Below the pieces are notes generated by a model. It searched no databases. It was not told where the DNA came from and saw only the letters and a program-made list of their open reading frames with translations. A stretch of 64,000 nucleotides of DNA, from the NCBI GenBank assembly GCA_037576215.1, contig JBANDB010000008.1, forward strand, positions 3,534,001 through 3,598,000, given 5' to 3'. The position numbers and the translations under genes were made by a program. Shown one piece after another: positions 47,609 to 59,866 of the stretch. Numbering within the stretch: position 1 is the stretch's first letter; every line of letters starts with the position of its first letter. The stretch comes from Armillaria gallica. Taxonomy: Eukaryota; Basidiomycota; Agaricomycetes; Agaricales; Physalacriaceae.

Positions 47609-49390
47609 ATGAACGAAACACTGATTAGTGAGCACATTCGTCTTCTTCTGCTAAGCGTATATCATTTATTGTTCAGATCCATTCAATACCCTCACTCATC
47701 CTACGGCGGTGCAAACATCATTTTATGCCATTGCTTCCTTCGCACGTTTTGACCCTTCGGGAAGATATATCGGAGCTGGCAAGTACGATGGGTCCGTCTC
47801 TATTTGGGACCTCGAGACAAGAGCTCAGATACGGACGTTGGATGGACACGTCAAGGCTGTGACCAATCTAGAGTGTGTGTTTGCAACCTGCGTGTTCACT
47901 TTCCTCATCTGACTGACGCTTGCACAGTTGGTCAAGGAATTCACGTTTCTTGCTTTCATCGTCGAAGGACTGGAACGTGATTATTTGGGACCTCGCCGCC
48001 GACTGGGACCCCCCTCAGCGGTACAAGACTATCCGATTCGATTCACCTGTGTTGTCGGCGTCTTTCCATCCCAGAAACAGGTATCTGAAGCGTTCGTTCA
48101 TCACTGTTACGAGAAAATTATAACGTTGAAGGTCGCAGTAAAATCATTGTGGCGCTTATGGATACGGGTGATGTATATCTAGTGGACCTTCGTGGGGAAC
48201 ACCGGTCGCGGGTCGAGTTGGTCGAAGTTCAAGAAGAGGGAGAGGAAGATTCCCGGCAGTGAGCATTGATTTAGGGTTTACCCCTCGCGGTTACTGACTG
48301 CAGGTAGTTCTGATATGACAGTTGCTCGATTCGATCCATCGGGGAGGTATATCTTTGTCGGTACGTCGGCGGGAACCATTTTGGTGTTCAATACGAGAAC
48401 AAAAGCAGTGCGTACATCATATCTGTTGTATGCTTACCTGATGAGCCCGAGCTTCCACAGATGATTGCGCGACATAAAATATCTGGGGCAGGTGTCATCA
48501 AGGGACTCGAGTTCTCACAAACGGGAAGGTAGTGTTCTGCGCGCATTTTTCACCGCCTAATTCTCAATGGGTGCAGACGTTTAGTAACAAATTCTTCGGA
48601 TCGTACCTTGCGACAGTTCAATGTCCCGACGTACCCGACGAGCAAAGATGGAGGGGCGTGCCTTGAGCAAGAGCTGGAACCTACACATCGTTTCAACGAC
48701 CCTATCAACAAGACCGCATGGCACTCCATGGCGTTCAGTCCGAATGGCGAATGGCTTGCTGGGGGTAGGCGTATGCCCTCCATTTGGTTTAGGAGGGATT
48801 AACTTTTGAAACAGGCGCCGCTGATACCGCTACCCATAAGATATATATCTGGGATATATCCAATGATGGCCAGTTTGCAAGCGCCTTGGACGGCGGGCGG
48901 GAGCCGCTTACTCATCTACACGTGAGTTCGTCGTTGAGTTTACAGGTCGCGTGATTCGACTTGCTCTATAGTGGCATCCTTTCAAGTCGTGCATGGCCTC
49001 TACTACGAGACATGGAAACATCTTGATATGGCATAGTCCCAGTCCAGAGCGATGGGGCGCGTTCGCTGGAGGATTCGAGGAGGTGGACGAGAACGTCGAA
49101 TATGAGGAGAAGGAGAATGAATTTGATATCGTGAGTGGACATCGCTGTTTTTATGTATTCAGTCTCATTGTGAATCCGCCCTATAGGAAGACGAGGCAGA
49201 GATTCAGAGGCGTAAGATGAAAGCAGAAGAAGAAGAGGTTGATCTTGACACCGTTCCTGATGATCCTGCTCAGTTCAGCACAAGACAATCGGTTCCAGGA
49301 GACGATGAAGATTTGACTTGGGCGGATCAGGAGCCGGATGACGATAGCCCGTGGAAGATGAAGATCATCATGGAAAACGACGATACTTAG
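47609..49390 (+). CDS. SWD1: COMPASS subunit Swd1 (RbBP5 homologue)
   Basis: WD40 core subunit of the Set1/COMPASS histone H3K4 methyltransferase, nuclear. Exon 1 begins MNETLI (47609) and splices to NPFNTLTHPTAVQTSFYAIA. Repeats: RFDPSGRYIGAGKYDGSVSI, WSRNSRFLLSSSKDWNVIIW, RFDSPVLSASFHPRN, ARFDPSGRYIFVGTSAGTIL, GLEFSQTGRRLVTNSSDRTL, HSMAFSPNGEWLAGGAADTA and LHWHPFKSCMASTTRHGNIL. A charged C-terminal tail follows the last blade: ENVEYEEKENEFDIEDEAEI and DLTWADQEPDDDSPWKMKII, ending MENDDT. This matches the RbBP5 hinge and tail region. About eight small introns are needed. No frame error was seen. Confidence 0.9.
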
Positions 49391-50277
49391 TGCATCGTTT
49401 GGACCGTAATTTCTGTTTGTCTCTACTCCGTGAATGTATGCTGCATGCACTTCTAGCGAACACATGTCTGATCTGGATTTATCAGTGTTGTTCCTTGCTG
49501 TCGTAGGCGAAGTCCGGGACTGCTTTTCTTCCACGTACCGACCGGTTAACGAGGCGAAATCTATTCCCAATGACCCCCGCTTGATCGGGGACCTGAGCGA
49601 AAAGAATGTCATGCTGAAGGCTCGAATTTCACAGGTAGTATGCTCGCCGATATACCTCCAACTTTACACATCAACGCGCATTTCTGCCTACGGCATGATT
49701 TTGCATGCGACCCTAGTGATGTCCTCGGCCGACCTGGCACATCAGGTTTTTCAAGTAACTAGGGTGATACCGCCTTAAGAGCCTTGTTATAGCGAATTTT
49801 CAAGCTTCTTGAATCCCTGAGCCAATGGGCTGGATGTTGATGTCTAAATGAAAGGCGTAAAGGTGCAATTAAGCGCAATACAATAGAGCTTCTTGGTTTG
49901 TTGTCTGTTCACGTTTTGGCTTGTCACTGAATACGAGTATAATATAGCCGGTAGCCGACTGAGAAAGAAGTCGGACAGGCGGCCAGGTCATCTGTTAGAA
50001 TGCGTGATCTCCAAGCGAAAACCAAAAGAGAGCCTTTCTGGCCATCCTGCCTTGTTGTGACACCTGGAATAAAAAACTGAGCCGCCTGACTCCTGAGGCA
50101 TGAGGAACCGTTACCTAGAGCAAACCCAGGTTTAATCAAGGTTTGATACTCCCAAGTTTCTCCGGTTCTCCGGTCCGCTGGGATCGATGACAGATCCTTG
50201 ATGATGTCATCGTTTCTTGTTTCCTCACCTCTTACCGTCACTGTCTGACACGACGTCGACCGCCGTCGTCGTTGACA
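49391..50277. other. Intergenic region
   Basis: About 890 bp between SWD1 and the MDR-family gene on the same strand. A plus-strand frame at 49434-49778 and a minus-strand frame at 49924-50475 (partly opposite the next gene) have no recognisable features. Confidence 0.4.
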
Positions 50278-53200
50278 ATGACGAAACCCACCCTTGTTCA
50301 GTCCCTTCTTGGCCGACCATCGCAGACATACTCGTTTCCACAGGACAAGCACTACTACTCGAGCAAAGCTCAGCTGCTTCGTCTTGCCGAAGGCGGTGGA
50401 CTTGGAGGCCCAGATAGGTATAGCAAGGAACATCATGATGAGGAGAAGCGGAAAAGGAAACGAAGTGCTGGCCACTCACAATCGACGGTGAGCAAAACGG
50501 CTGCATATCCTATTCTCCCACCTTATCATTACGATGACTTCATCCAATTCAACCAGAATGTGATGAGAACAGAAGTTACACATAAGTCTAATAATGATAA
50601 CATCACGAATTTCAACGCATCTCCAAGTGTTACCCCTCCGCAGCAGCCATCAGTCGTCGTGCTCAACGATACGACCAGCGACGAAGAAGAAGAAGACGAG
50701 CACGACGTCTTTTACACCCCCAACTCTTCACCTAGCGCTTCTATGGCCCCATCAGTTGTTACTGCTGTTCTACCGCTTCCTGCAAGCGCCAAGGCTATCC
50801 GACCGGTGAAAACCGAAATTGCGATTGCTGTTCCGTCAACGAGAACGCCAGCGTCGCGATCAACCTCGTCCCTGTCGTCTACTGTGGCGACGTCACTTGA
50901 CGGACACTCCCTCTTTTCTGCCGAATCAAATGCGATGTCTGAATCCACACGGCTTACGACACCATTCACCTCTGTTTCCGGACACGAGCTGCCGCGCAGG
51001 ATGATGCGCTCTAAGACCTCCCGCGCGAAACGCTCTTATACATACACAGATGAAGACTGGGCAAAGGACGTGCGTTGGCTGGTCACGCCGCAGGGAGAAT
51101 CAGCCAGGTCGACCAAGACGCCATTACCTCGAACGAAGCCCAACATGTCTCGCTCCGAACGCTCCACTCCTCCGTCGCCACCTCGCAACCATTCTATTTC
51201 CCACGCAGCAAAAGTCACGCCCAGTATCATGATGAGCATGACCGCCCTCTTAGAGGAGGACGAAGATCGAGACGGCCGGCTATCCAGACTGGTTCAGATG
51301 CCTGAAAATCCCCGGAGCAGTGTCCTTATCCATCCGAGGAGAGGACGCGCAGGTCCCAGAACGCGGCGGTCGGAATCTACTGGTTCTTCTCCATATCGAG
51401 AATCTCCACTGCGGACAAGTCATCAACGCCACGCATCAGTGGATAGCCAGCTGGAGCCAGCAACCAGCTCTTCCGGTTTCCCTGAACCCATCTCTACTTC
51501 ACATATGTCGTCTATACCATCCCATGGAACCCCGGGGTTCACATCGCTTACGCTCCCTCGTGCACCTCCACCACCGTTCGCCAGCGGAAGCGGAAGTGGG
51601 AACAGGACATCTATGTTTGGTGCTATCGGAGCTGGTGACGGCAAGGTCGACTTGACAAAAAGCGGTATAGCACAGACGACAATGGCTAGTATTGAGGTTG
51701 TCCGGGGTCTCAGCGGAACCCAAGGATTCAAAGGAATACTAGGACGAAAAGAGTCTGTCGCTTCTCGGGGGAGGGGGAAGCAGAGATCCACCGATGCCGC
51801 ACTAGGATTCACGAGCTATCGGGCTCCGCCAACGTATGTACCTAGCGGCAGTGTCTTGGTACAAGTCTGGAGCGTGGGTATCGACGCAATCGATGCCCGG
51901 CTAGTTGGGAGCGAAGATGGCATTAAGGCGTCGAAGAGCAGCTCCAGCATGAGTAGAAGTGGTAGCATGACTGGACAAGCGCGGCCAAGCTTGATGAGAA
52001 GCGTTAGTTTGCGGGCTAGGCTCACAAGAACGCCCAGTCATCAGCAAGGTCGGAGCGAAGATGGTGTCGATGACCGTTGGAGAGGGTCCGAGTCATCGGT
52101 GGGAGTAGGCTTTGTCCCTGGGCGCAGCTTCGTGGGCGGGTATTAGAAAGTGGTTGGGAGGTGAAGGAGGAAGTGGCGAAGAAGGGCGATTGGGTGATTG
52201 GCCTCTTGGATGTGAGAAAGGTGCGTTTTGTTTAACTCAATTGTCCCTCTTGAGATACCAACGTAATGATGTTCGTAGTGTGGCGCCCTGCAAGAATTCG
52301 TTATTGTGGACCGCCATCGGATTTACAAAGTCCCTCACCCGCGTATGAAGCATCCAACCTCTTTGGGTGACGACGATCGCTCCTTTAGCGATAGCGTCCC
52401 TCGCTCATCCTTCGCGCCTGATTCCAGAGACTCGTTATCGTCACGTTCCGTAGTATCAGGCCAATCACTTGGATCTGTTTCCCACGAAGCTGGTTATCTG
52501 TCGCCCAGCGAGCTTGCTTTGTTACCCTTGTGCGGTGTAGCTGCTTATCGCGCAGTACGCACATTTGTAGCAGCTTTTTCGTCAGCGACTTTAATTCCGT
52601 CGGCAACTGCTCAAGGCCCACTAGAAAGACTAGACGTGACCCCGCGATCTCCGAATGTCCATGAAAACGGACCCAGAAGACGAGTACTGGTACTTCGGGG
52701 ACACGACGGCATTGGTGCGATAGCGGTGCAGATGTTAGTAAGAAAGGGATGGCGCGTCTCCGTACATGCTTCGATGCCTTCATTTTCCGATCCCGAGGAA
52801 GAGGCTGACTATATGAAGCAAGTGGAGGATCGAGTGAGATCTTGGGGTGGTGAAGAAGTTGTATTTGATGATGGTGACGTCGGTTTGTTGGGTGAGGAAG
52901 GCAGACGAGGTGCTGTGGTACGGGTCATTGAACGACTTGTGGCCGATGGCGACGCGTTCGACGCGGTGCTTGACACGGTAGGCGGCAAGGCGATTTGGGA
53001 GGTGTCTGAACGGCTCCTCAGTGGTGTTGGGTCCGTGCAGAATGGTCCCGCCAAGAAGGGGGCGTTCGGTAGCTTGAAGAAGCGGTCTCCGCGCAGCAAG
53101 GGACAGTTCACGACTCTTGTAGGTGATGTGCCAGAACGAACGATACCGAGTGCTGGGGATCACTTTAAAGCTGGGATTCGGTCTTTGAAGAACAGTCATA

Positions 53201-53448
53201 AGGATGAGGGCAGGAACAGCGGGAAGGTTGGATATGCGTGGGTTAGCGTCGCTCAGGACGTCGATTGGGATGGAGATGACATTCGGGAAAGCATTGGTGC
53301 CGTTCTGCGCTTGGCGCTGAAGGAAGGGATAAGGCCAAGAGTAGGTGGGGATGAGAGAATCGTCTCATTTGAGAACACGCCCTCGGTATTTGTCGAAGGC
53401 GGCCCACTGGAGGATGGCGGCACGATTGTGGTAAAAGTGGTGGACTAA
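50278..53448 (+). CDS. AST1-like MDR (quinone-reductase fold) protein with long disordered N-terminus
   Basis: Start at MTKPTLVQSLLGRPSQ. About 520 residues of Ser/Pro/Arg-rich disorder follow, with an acidic run (DTTSDEEEEDEHDV) and repeated SRS-like patches. The C-terminal half is a medium-chain dehydrogenase fold: YVPSGSVLVQVWSVGIDAID, VPGRSFVG then RVLESGWEVKEEVAKKGDWV, IVDRHRIYKVPHP, ELALLPLCGVAAYRAVRTF, RVLVLRGHDGIGAIAVQML (nucleotide-binding glycine motif, atypical GHDGIGA) and DAVLDTVGGKAIWEVSERLL. It ends GGTIVVKVVD. I see no zinc ligands. The frame breaks at 52133-52140 (GRSFVG / RVLESGW), equal to one missing base; the first frame would stop at 52146. An intron lies at about 52220-52280. 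Yeast Ast1 (membrane/raft-associated) has this fold; catalysis is doubtful. Similarity to Ast1 is by architecture only. Confidence 0.78.
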
Positions 53449-53653
53449 GAGTCTGGCCTCGAATTTGTTTTCGGATTGTCTGTAAGGACGTATAGTTATT
53501 TTATTTGGCTCATATTTACGGACATGTAATACAAGCAACGTCTACTAAGTATTAATACATAGCATTAGTGGCCGCAGCAGCGAATAAATGAATTACACAG
53601 ATGTCTATGCGTGCAATATCGATACAAATGGAGACCGAACGGTTGATATCTTG

Positions 53654-55020
53654 TTATGAAGGCACTTCTATCGCGACAGTCGGATTCCCGGATGGCGGTT
53701 TGAAGAAAGGGATAGTACGAAGATTATCAGGAGTCGGGCCTTCGGCTTCTAATCTCTTCCTTGCGCGCTCCGTCTGTAGATTGTAAACCGTCAGCATGCA
53801 ATTCAGAAACACGACAATGCAGCAGGACTGACGATGCCAGAACTAGCCATTCCACGCTCCAACCCCTCCAGAAGGGTGCATGCCTTGCATAGCTCGTTGC
53901 TTGACATGTAACCACATCTCTTGCATGTCTCTGGGTACGACAAGAAGTTAATGGAAAGTCGGATGTTATCCAAAGAGGTCACCAACGTTGCAATTTCTGC
54001 GTTGCCTTGACCTCTTCGCTCACTTCGAAAGCTTCGCCAGAATGGATGATGTCTATGATAGCGCTTGGCCGGGCTGCTTCGAGGTCTTTCAGGAAGGTCC
54101 GTGCATGACCCCGATACGCATCGGGGGAGTATATGCACTCTGTTGAGAAGTAGTCCAGTTTTTTGAAGTACGCATACCTAAAGACAGCATGAGATTTGAA
54201 AGGAAAGCATAGCTGGGCAACACGCACATGACGATTTCCTTCTCGTAGGTATACTTGAAAGGCTTTGACCGTCGTATAGTGTCCTCCCCTTGGGTACAGA
54301 TCAAAGTGCATCGTCCGAGCCGCGCGATATCTCCTCGCATTACTGCGACGCATCAGCTCTCCGACCAACACAATACCGAGGGATCCTCACTATTCATCAG
54401 GACCGTCTCCGCGATATCATCTGCATTATGGCCCGTAACGATGTGGTCGACGTTGAGCATAGCAGCGCCCCGGTCAACGCCTGCCTCCGGAAAACACCAC
54501 AAAAGGTGCAGTTGTTCTTCCGGCCCACCTCTGCTACGATGGCGTCCATAGTCCACCCATAGAGCTCGTCGTAAGACAGGATCTTGAGGGGCATATCGCA
54601 TTGCTCTTGGTTCCGTTTCACCGTCTGAGGCAGCGGCTTAGAATGTTTTCCCTGGCAATGACAAGACGCACCTCGAGTGAGTCATCCCGATAGCCTGTTA
54701 TTCCTTCGTCTATAGACAAGAGAAACAAATCGAGGCCGTAATCGTATCGTTCGTTCAGTGTCTTCATGACATATGCCAGAACGGTAGAGTCTACAGGAAT
54801 GAGCGTCGCGATGTACGACGCGAAGGAATCGTACCTTTTCCCCCAGACGCCCCAATCGCAACCCTGTCTCCACGCTGAAACAACTTCGATTCAATTATTG
54901 TATTATGCACTTCCGTCTCGAAAACATAGAAAAAACATTCTTTGCAGATCTGCTGTCCAGTCTTGGGACGCTTCAGCATCGCCCGGGTCGTTTTGCAAAG
55001 CGCACAGGTCTTGGTGCCAT
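53654..55020 (-). CDS. NCS6: Cytoplasmic tRNA 2-thiolation protein 1 (Ncs6/Ctu1)
   Basis: ATP-dependent tRNA thiolase that makes 2-thiouridine at wobble U34 with Ncs2 and the Urm1 sulfur relay, in the cytosol. Zinc-binding N-terminus [19 protein letters not shown] with ICKECFF, then [19 protein letters not shown] (the PP-loop SGGKDS is formed across an intron). Next are [99 protein letters not shown] and a final exon [20 protein letters not shown] ending TVAIEVPS. The ATG at 55018-55020 gives MAP. The next codons fit the family only if one A is added to the AA at about position 9 of the CDS (MAPKTCALC), so the first frame is broken. Confidence 0.92.
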
Positions 55021-55180
55021 GACGGCTAAGAGCAAGGGGAATAAATAATTATATCCGTCCAACTATAGGTTGTCACATTTTTCCGTAATACAAATATCCC
55101 CAGTCATAGAACAACAGTATGCTACAGCGAATCGGACAAACAGAACCAGGACAGCAAAATAAAATAGTGTACATGACATC

Positions 55181-58100
55181 TCACGCAGACGGCGTCGCCT
55201 CTCGATGTGCCCTCTCCTGCCGACTGCAAGACTGCCATGCAAACCATAGCATCGATCCCAGCTGAAGCACATCCTCCTTCCACTGTTTGTTGTGGTTCTG
55301 TTCACGGAACTCGCGCGTCAACTGCTCACAGCGATTGATGTTTTCTGGGCTCACATAGTCGATTGCCACCTTGACACAATCCGCCAGGTTGCACACCTGC
55401 GAAAACGACCATGAGTAAAGGCGTCGTACCTGCATTGACGAAAGGGAATTTACCTGATGGGCACACCCAGCTGGTATGACGATGGCCTCTCCTGGTCGCT
55501 GATACACTCTGTAACTCTGTACGTGATATTGTTGCCAGAGCTCCAGGCGTAAATCCTCTGTGAGATAGAATTGCTGGCTATGGATTGGGTCCTGGCCATT
55601 GAATCCAAACTTCTGCTTCAAGAACTGCCGTATCGTATCGTTGTCTTCGCGCCGGAACAGATCCCAGGCAGCACAGCCAGGACTACCATCAGGTCCTGCA
55701 CATGAATAGGTCATGATATTCAACGCGTCCGCCATATCCATATGCAATCGTGTGGAGCCCTTACTCCCTTCTTGCTGATTCGATGCCATCGCGTTGTACA
55801 TCTTCGGTCCTGGGAGAAAGATTATTACATGGCACGATACGGCTGAGAAGAAAAGAAGTCATACCCAAGTCGGGCGAAACCGTGTTTAAAGGAAAATGAG
55901 ACGAAATATTCATCACCCCGTCCCGTCGTATATAGTTGGGCATAGGGACTGCTTGACAGAAATCCTCGTAGAGCTCCGGGAATACAGACTGAAAATCTGA
56001 CGACGGTGGCCAATCCTTCAGCTTCCAACATTCCTTTCGATCTTCATACCGACCAAATTCTCTGAAGTATCGCCCAACAGTGACCCGTTTAAGCACGTCA
56101 GTCTGACATTCCACAATCAGACACCCTTCATCTCCGTGATGCTGGATAAAGTACTCCGGCGACCAGGATATCCTCAGCTTCTCTAGCATGCCATTGATCA
56201 AGAGCGGCTGACCGTTTGTCAAATGCATATGAAAGACATCATCCGTGACCTCCTCATACTTTAGGCGCTGAATCGGATGGAAAGGGACCATGTCTGGTAT
56301 GTTTGTCGGGTTGTGGTCATTCGGATACAATTGCGGTCCGGGCGCAGCAGGCATGATTATCGGCTTGGGTATGAGTGCGTGGGAGAGATCTTGGTCTTGG
56401 TGATGCGAATAGTTGGTGGAATATTTGACAATCTGCTGGGGTTTAGCTTCAGGTAGTGTTCGCACCCCGCTGATGTCTGCGCTGGAACCCGAGGCAGATG
56501 AATTCATCTTGGGTGCATCACAGCCATTTGACTCCCTGTCGGCCTCCATATTGACAAGTTCCATTGCAGCAATAGCTTCCTCCAATTCTTCCTTGCAGAA
56601 CCGCGTCACCCGGAGGAAATCCTTGGCCTGGTGCTCGTGGCGTTTATTACAGGCGAGAAAGAATGGGTTTCGATTCGAGTGTTGCTCCCTTCGCTGCTGT
56701 TGCTCAACGATCTCTACATGAGTAGCTTCAGGCAGGTTCATTGTGAGATCTTCAATTTGAGCAAAGCAGTCGGCACAAGCTTCGCGTCCGCATACCCGGC
56801 ACATCCACGTATTGCAGAAAAGAGATGTCATGCACGTATCTGAATGAATTGATTCAGTCTATGAGCGTGCCTTGAGGTAGGTAACACACCACATGTCGCC
56901 CTGACCTCACTTTCCCGAGTTCGATAAACAGTCTCCTTCCTTATTATGTGATCACTCTCTTGTTTAAGAATGGGTAACAATGCCCGAGCCGTAGTTCGCT
57001 GGAATCCAATAAGGCTTTCGAGATACTTCAAAATCTCAAAACATACCTTGGTGATCTTTATATACTCGTCCGAGAGCGGAATATTCCAGGTCGTAGGATA
57101 CTTTATGATAGGCATCGTGCCGGGTGGTATTGTGACGAAGCTCACACCCATGACATTGCCCTTCTCATCCTTGAGAAAGTAACGGACACCCTGAAATCGA
57201 CAAGTATCTCCAGCCCAGCGTCGGGTACATGAAACGCAGCGAGAGAACTCCTCCGACCTGTATCGAGTTGACATACACCGGGCTAACTGCAATTCCGGGA
57301 TAAGTTGACCACTGGCCTGGTTTGTCGGATCTTCAACAAGATACATATGTCCGGTGGCTGAGTATATGTGAGGGACATCAGTGAGACGGGTTCACACGAG
57401 AACAGACATACCATCAATAGCCCTCTCTTTTCCTTTTCCGTTCGACTGATACGAAAGAGAGGAAGCGAGTTGCACTAAGGAAGTTAATATAAATTGAAGC
57501 GCCGAGCAAATGTTTAAGGGGACTAACTGTTCTGAGCGGTCATTTGAGCCGCTTCGCTGCGTTTTTTAGCATTGTACCCGCGCTTGGATGGGTCTACAGA
57601 AGATGAAATAATGATAAACACAACAAATTCCTTATACGCACGAGGACCGGGTTCTGAAATGCGCTGCTTCCTCTGTTTTTTGGGCCTGAGAGAGTCATCC
57701 GAATGGGGAGACGTCCGTTTTCCGTTGGACGTAGAGGGCTCATACTGGGCATCGACTTGATAAGAGGTTTGATGGGACATGTCATATCCTTGTTGATAGT
57801 AGAAATCCGAGTGATGCTGTTGTTCGGGCATAGACCGTTTGGTCGCCTGACGAAGAGAGGGCCTGGCACAAGGTTGATATGCTTCGTAGGATTCAGATTC
57901 GGAATAACTGGGCTGACGCCGACTGGCAGAAATTACATCTGCGGGCGGCTCCGGTTCACGATATTCTGGTTGCTGATATGCAACGGTATCTGACTCGCGA
58001 GTAAGCACCGAACGCGTGCCTTTCATAAGGTGGCAACTAACTTTGTGCGGGAAAATCGCTCGCTAGCGCTGTATAAAATCTTGAGGTCAATATTGAGGGG

Positions 58101-58564
58101 TAAAGGGAGGAGATATAACAAGACAGACGTGTCCGCTCGGCAGAGTACATTACATACTGCTCGCTGCCACCATTCTGGCTGCCAGTGCTCCATGGATTAT
58201 GCGTATATGCACCTTCTTCGTTCATTCTCGCCGATCGTATGGTACGTGGTACATGTATGCCAAAGCGGTCGTCACCATTCATCACTGGTTGAGGATATTG
58301 CTGGGATGGAGCAATCGATTCGTTTGCCTTTCTGCTGTCGATGGAAGATGGAGAGCCCCAATCCGGTCTTGGATTGCTGTACGGCGCGGGTACATGGCCA
58401 AAGTAAACCTGTTGAGTGTGGTGGTGACGCGACGCGACCGCTGGGTAATGGTGTTGCAAATCAGGTGCGGGGAAAGCTGAGGCGCCTTCATGTGGGGGAT
58501 TCAGTAGTTGCCGAATGTCGGTCTTTCGTTGAGGATCCTGGATGGCAATTTCTATCGCCTCCAT
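55181..58564 (-). CDS. KDM3/JHDM2-type JmjC histone demethylase
   Basis: Fe(II)/2-oxoglutarate enzyme, probably demethylating H3K9 in the nucleus. Start chosen at MEAIEIAIQDPQRKTDIRQ; the upstream extension has only a non-ATG start. A Gln/Ser/Pro-rich N-terminus (REPEPPADVISASRRQPSYS) is followed by basic KKQRKQRISEPGPRAYK and VDPSKRGYNAKKRSEAA. A Cys-rich zinc region follows: FSRCVSCTRRWAGDTCRFQG, FCNTWMCRVCGREACADCFA and CNKRHEHQAKDFLRVTRFCK. The JmjC part contains DVFHMHLTNGQPLLINGM, RLHMDMADALNIMTYSC (HxD iron ligands), RPGEAIVIPAGCAHQ (distal His) and VCNLADCVKVAIDYVSPENI. Ends HREATPSA. Key catalytic residues are intact. Many introns; some borders inferred. The KDM3-like zinc plus JmjC order is typical. 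It lies head-to-tail with NCS6, 160 bp apart. Confidence 0.88.
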
Positions 58565-59866
58565 GATAGGCAAAGAAAGAAATGCAGGGTATACGGGCAG
58601 CCCCACGAAGGACTAAGTCAAGGCAAAATACGAGTTCAACATGAAATTCCATTCTCCAGTAAGTGGGCGCGGAGGTAGTCGGAGTTTAAAAGATGCCGTC
58701 ATTGCCGCCACTCTAACTTTGCTTTTCAAGGACGAAAAACCGAGTCACCTTCACTCTATTCTTAAGTCCATAACACTTTTAATGTTTCTCCCCCCATTGG
58801 GAAAAAGCCTTCGAGATTCCTCGTGTTTCCAGCGGTGTCTTGACCCATTTGTGCTGTTCACCTTCGGAGGGTGCCGGCCGTCCTTGGAAGTACCTGCCAT
58901 GTCGAAGGCCAGCAGCAAGTCCACAAGAGAGCATATGGTAGAGAAATTTCCAGTTTCAATGTGGGAAATTTCTTCCGCCAGTTGAATTCCAGCGGAGGTA
59001 TTTATCGCATATGCAGATCGGTTCCTAGATCATTACGGAGGTTTTTCCACTCTCGCCCCCAGCCTAGACCTCGCACTGGAGCAGTGACCCTTCAGGCATG
59101 CTTTGGGCGCAGGCTCGCGGGTAGCGACAGGGTTGATTCGGCGCTCTGTGAGAACCGCTTGAGCATTTCGACCTGGTTTGCTTCTACAGAGTCTTCGAAA
59201 CACGCCATTCGAAGTCTTCAGCGCAGTTTCTGTGATTTTGGGGACGGCCAACGAGTTTGGCGCCACACGTGAGAATTGAAGACAGCTCTCACGCCCCGAA
59301 CTTGAACGGATATCTTTGTGTATGAATATGCGCTAGGTGATACAAAAACACGGAAAGTCCCCATATAAAAAAACCCTAATGATAAACAACAAACCCCAAG
59401 ATAACCCTCATGCGTTATATCGTCAAAAACCAAAAAAGACCATGTATATCGATTAAGGAATGGTCAAGGGCAAACGTGTGAAAAAAAGAAGTTACGAATA
59501 CTTGCGAATGTACTCGGCAACCTTCAGATAAAAAGGACAGATGAACGGCAATGCCGCCCATACCATAAGCCCAAAGGTTGCCCAAAGTCGTCATCGAGAA
59601 GACGGATGCGGAACGCCCGCGTTTTGTTCCTCCTTTACAGGAGGGCCACTCTTTGCAGAGTGTGAGGTCCCTAATGAACCATTTCCTTTTTGCAATCCCA
59701 CCTATCAGCGACTGACTCCAAAGCGCCCAATGCAGAAAACATACCGCGGATTCCATCGGAAACACCACCGTTCACAGAACCATCCCCAAGCGGTGAGTCT
59801 ACAAATTGACCACATGGGGTGAAATCGCGACTGTATTAGCATAATATAACCGAAGGGTCAGAACAA
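58565..59866. other. Intergenic region
   Basis: About 1.3 kb holding the KDM3-type gene promoter and the SSK1 3' UTR. An inverted repeat AGAAATTTCC / GGAAATTTCT lies at 58942-58973 with a 12-nt spacer. Minus-strand frame 59415-59768 has no supporting features. Confidence 0.45.

Noticed and set aside
47609..58564. SWD1 and the KDM3-type demethylase as a chromatin gene cluster
   Set aside because: They are separated by unrelated genes (AST1-like, NCS6) and are housekeeping families; proximity is probably coincidental.
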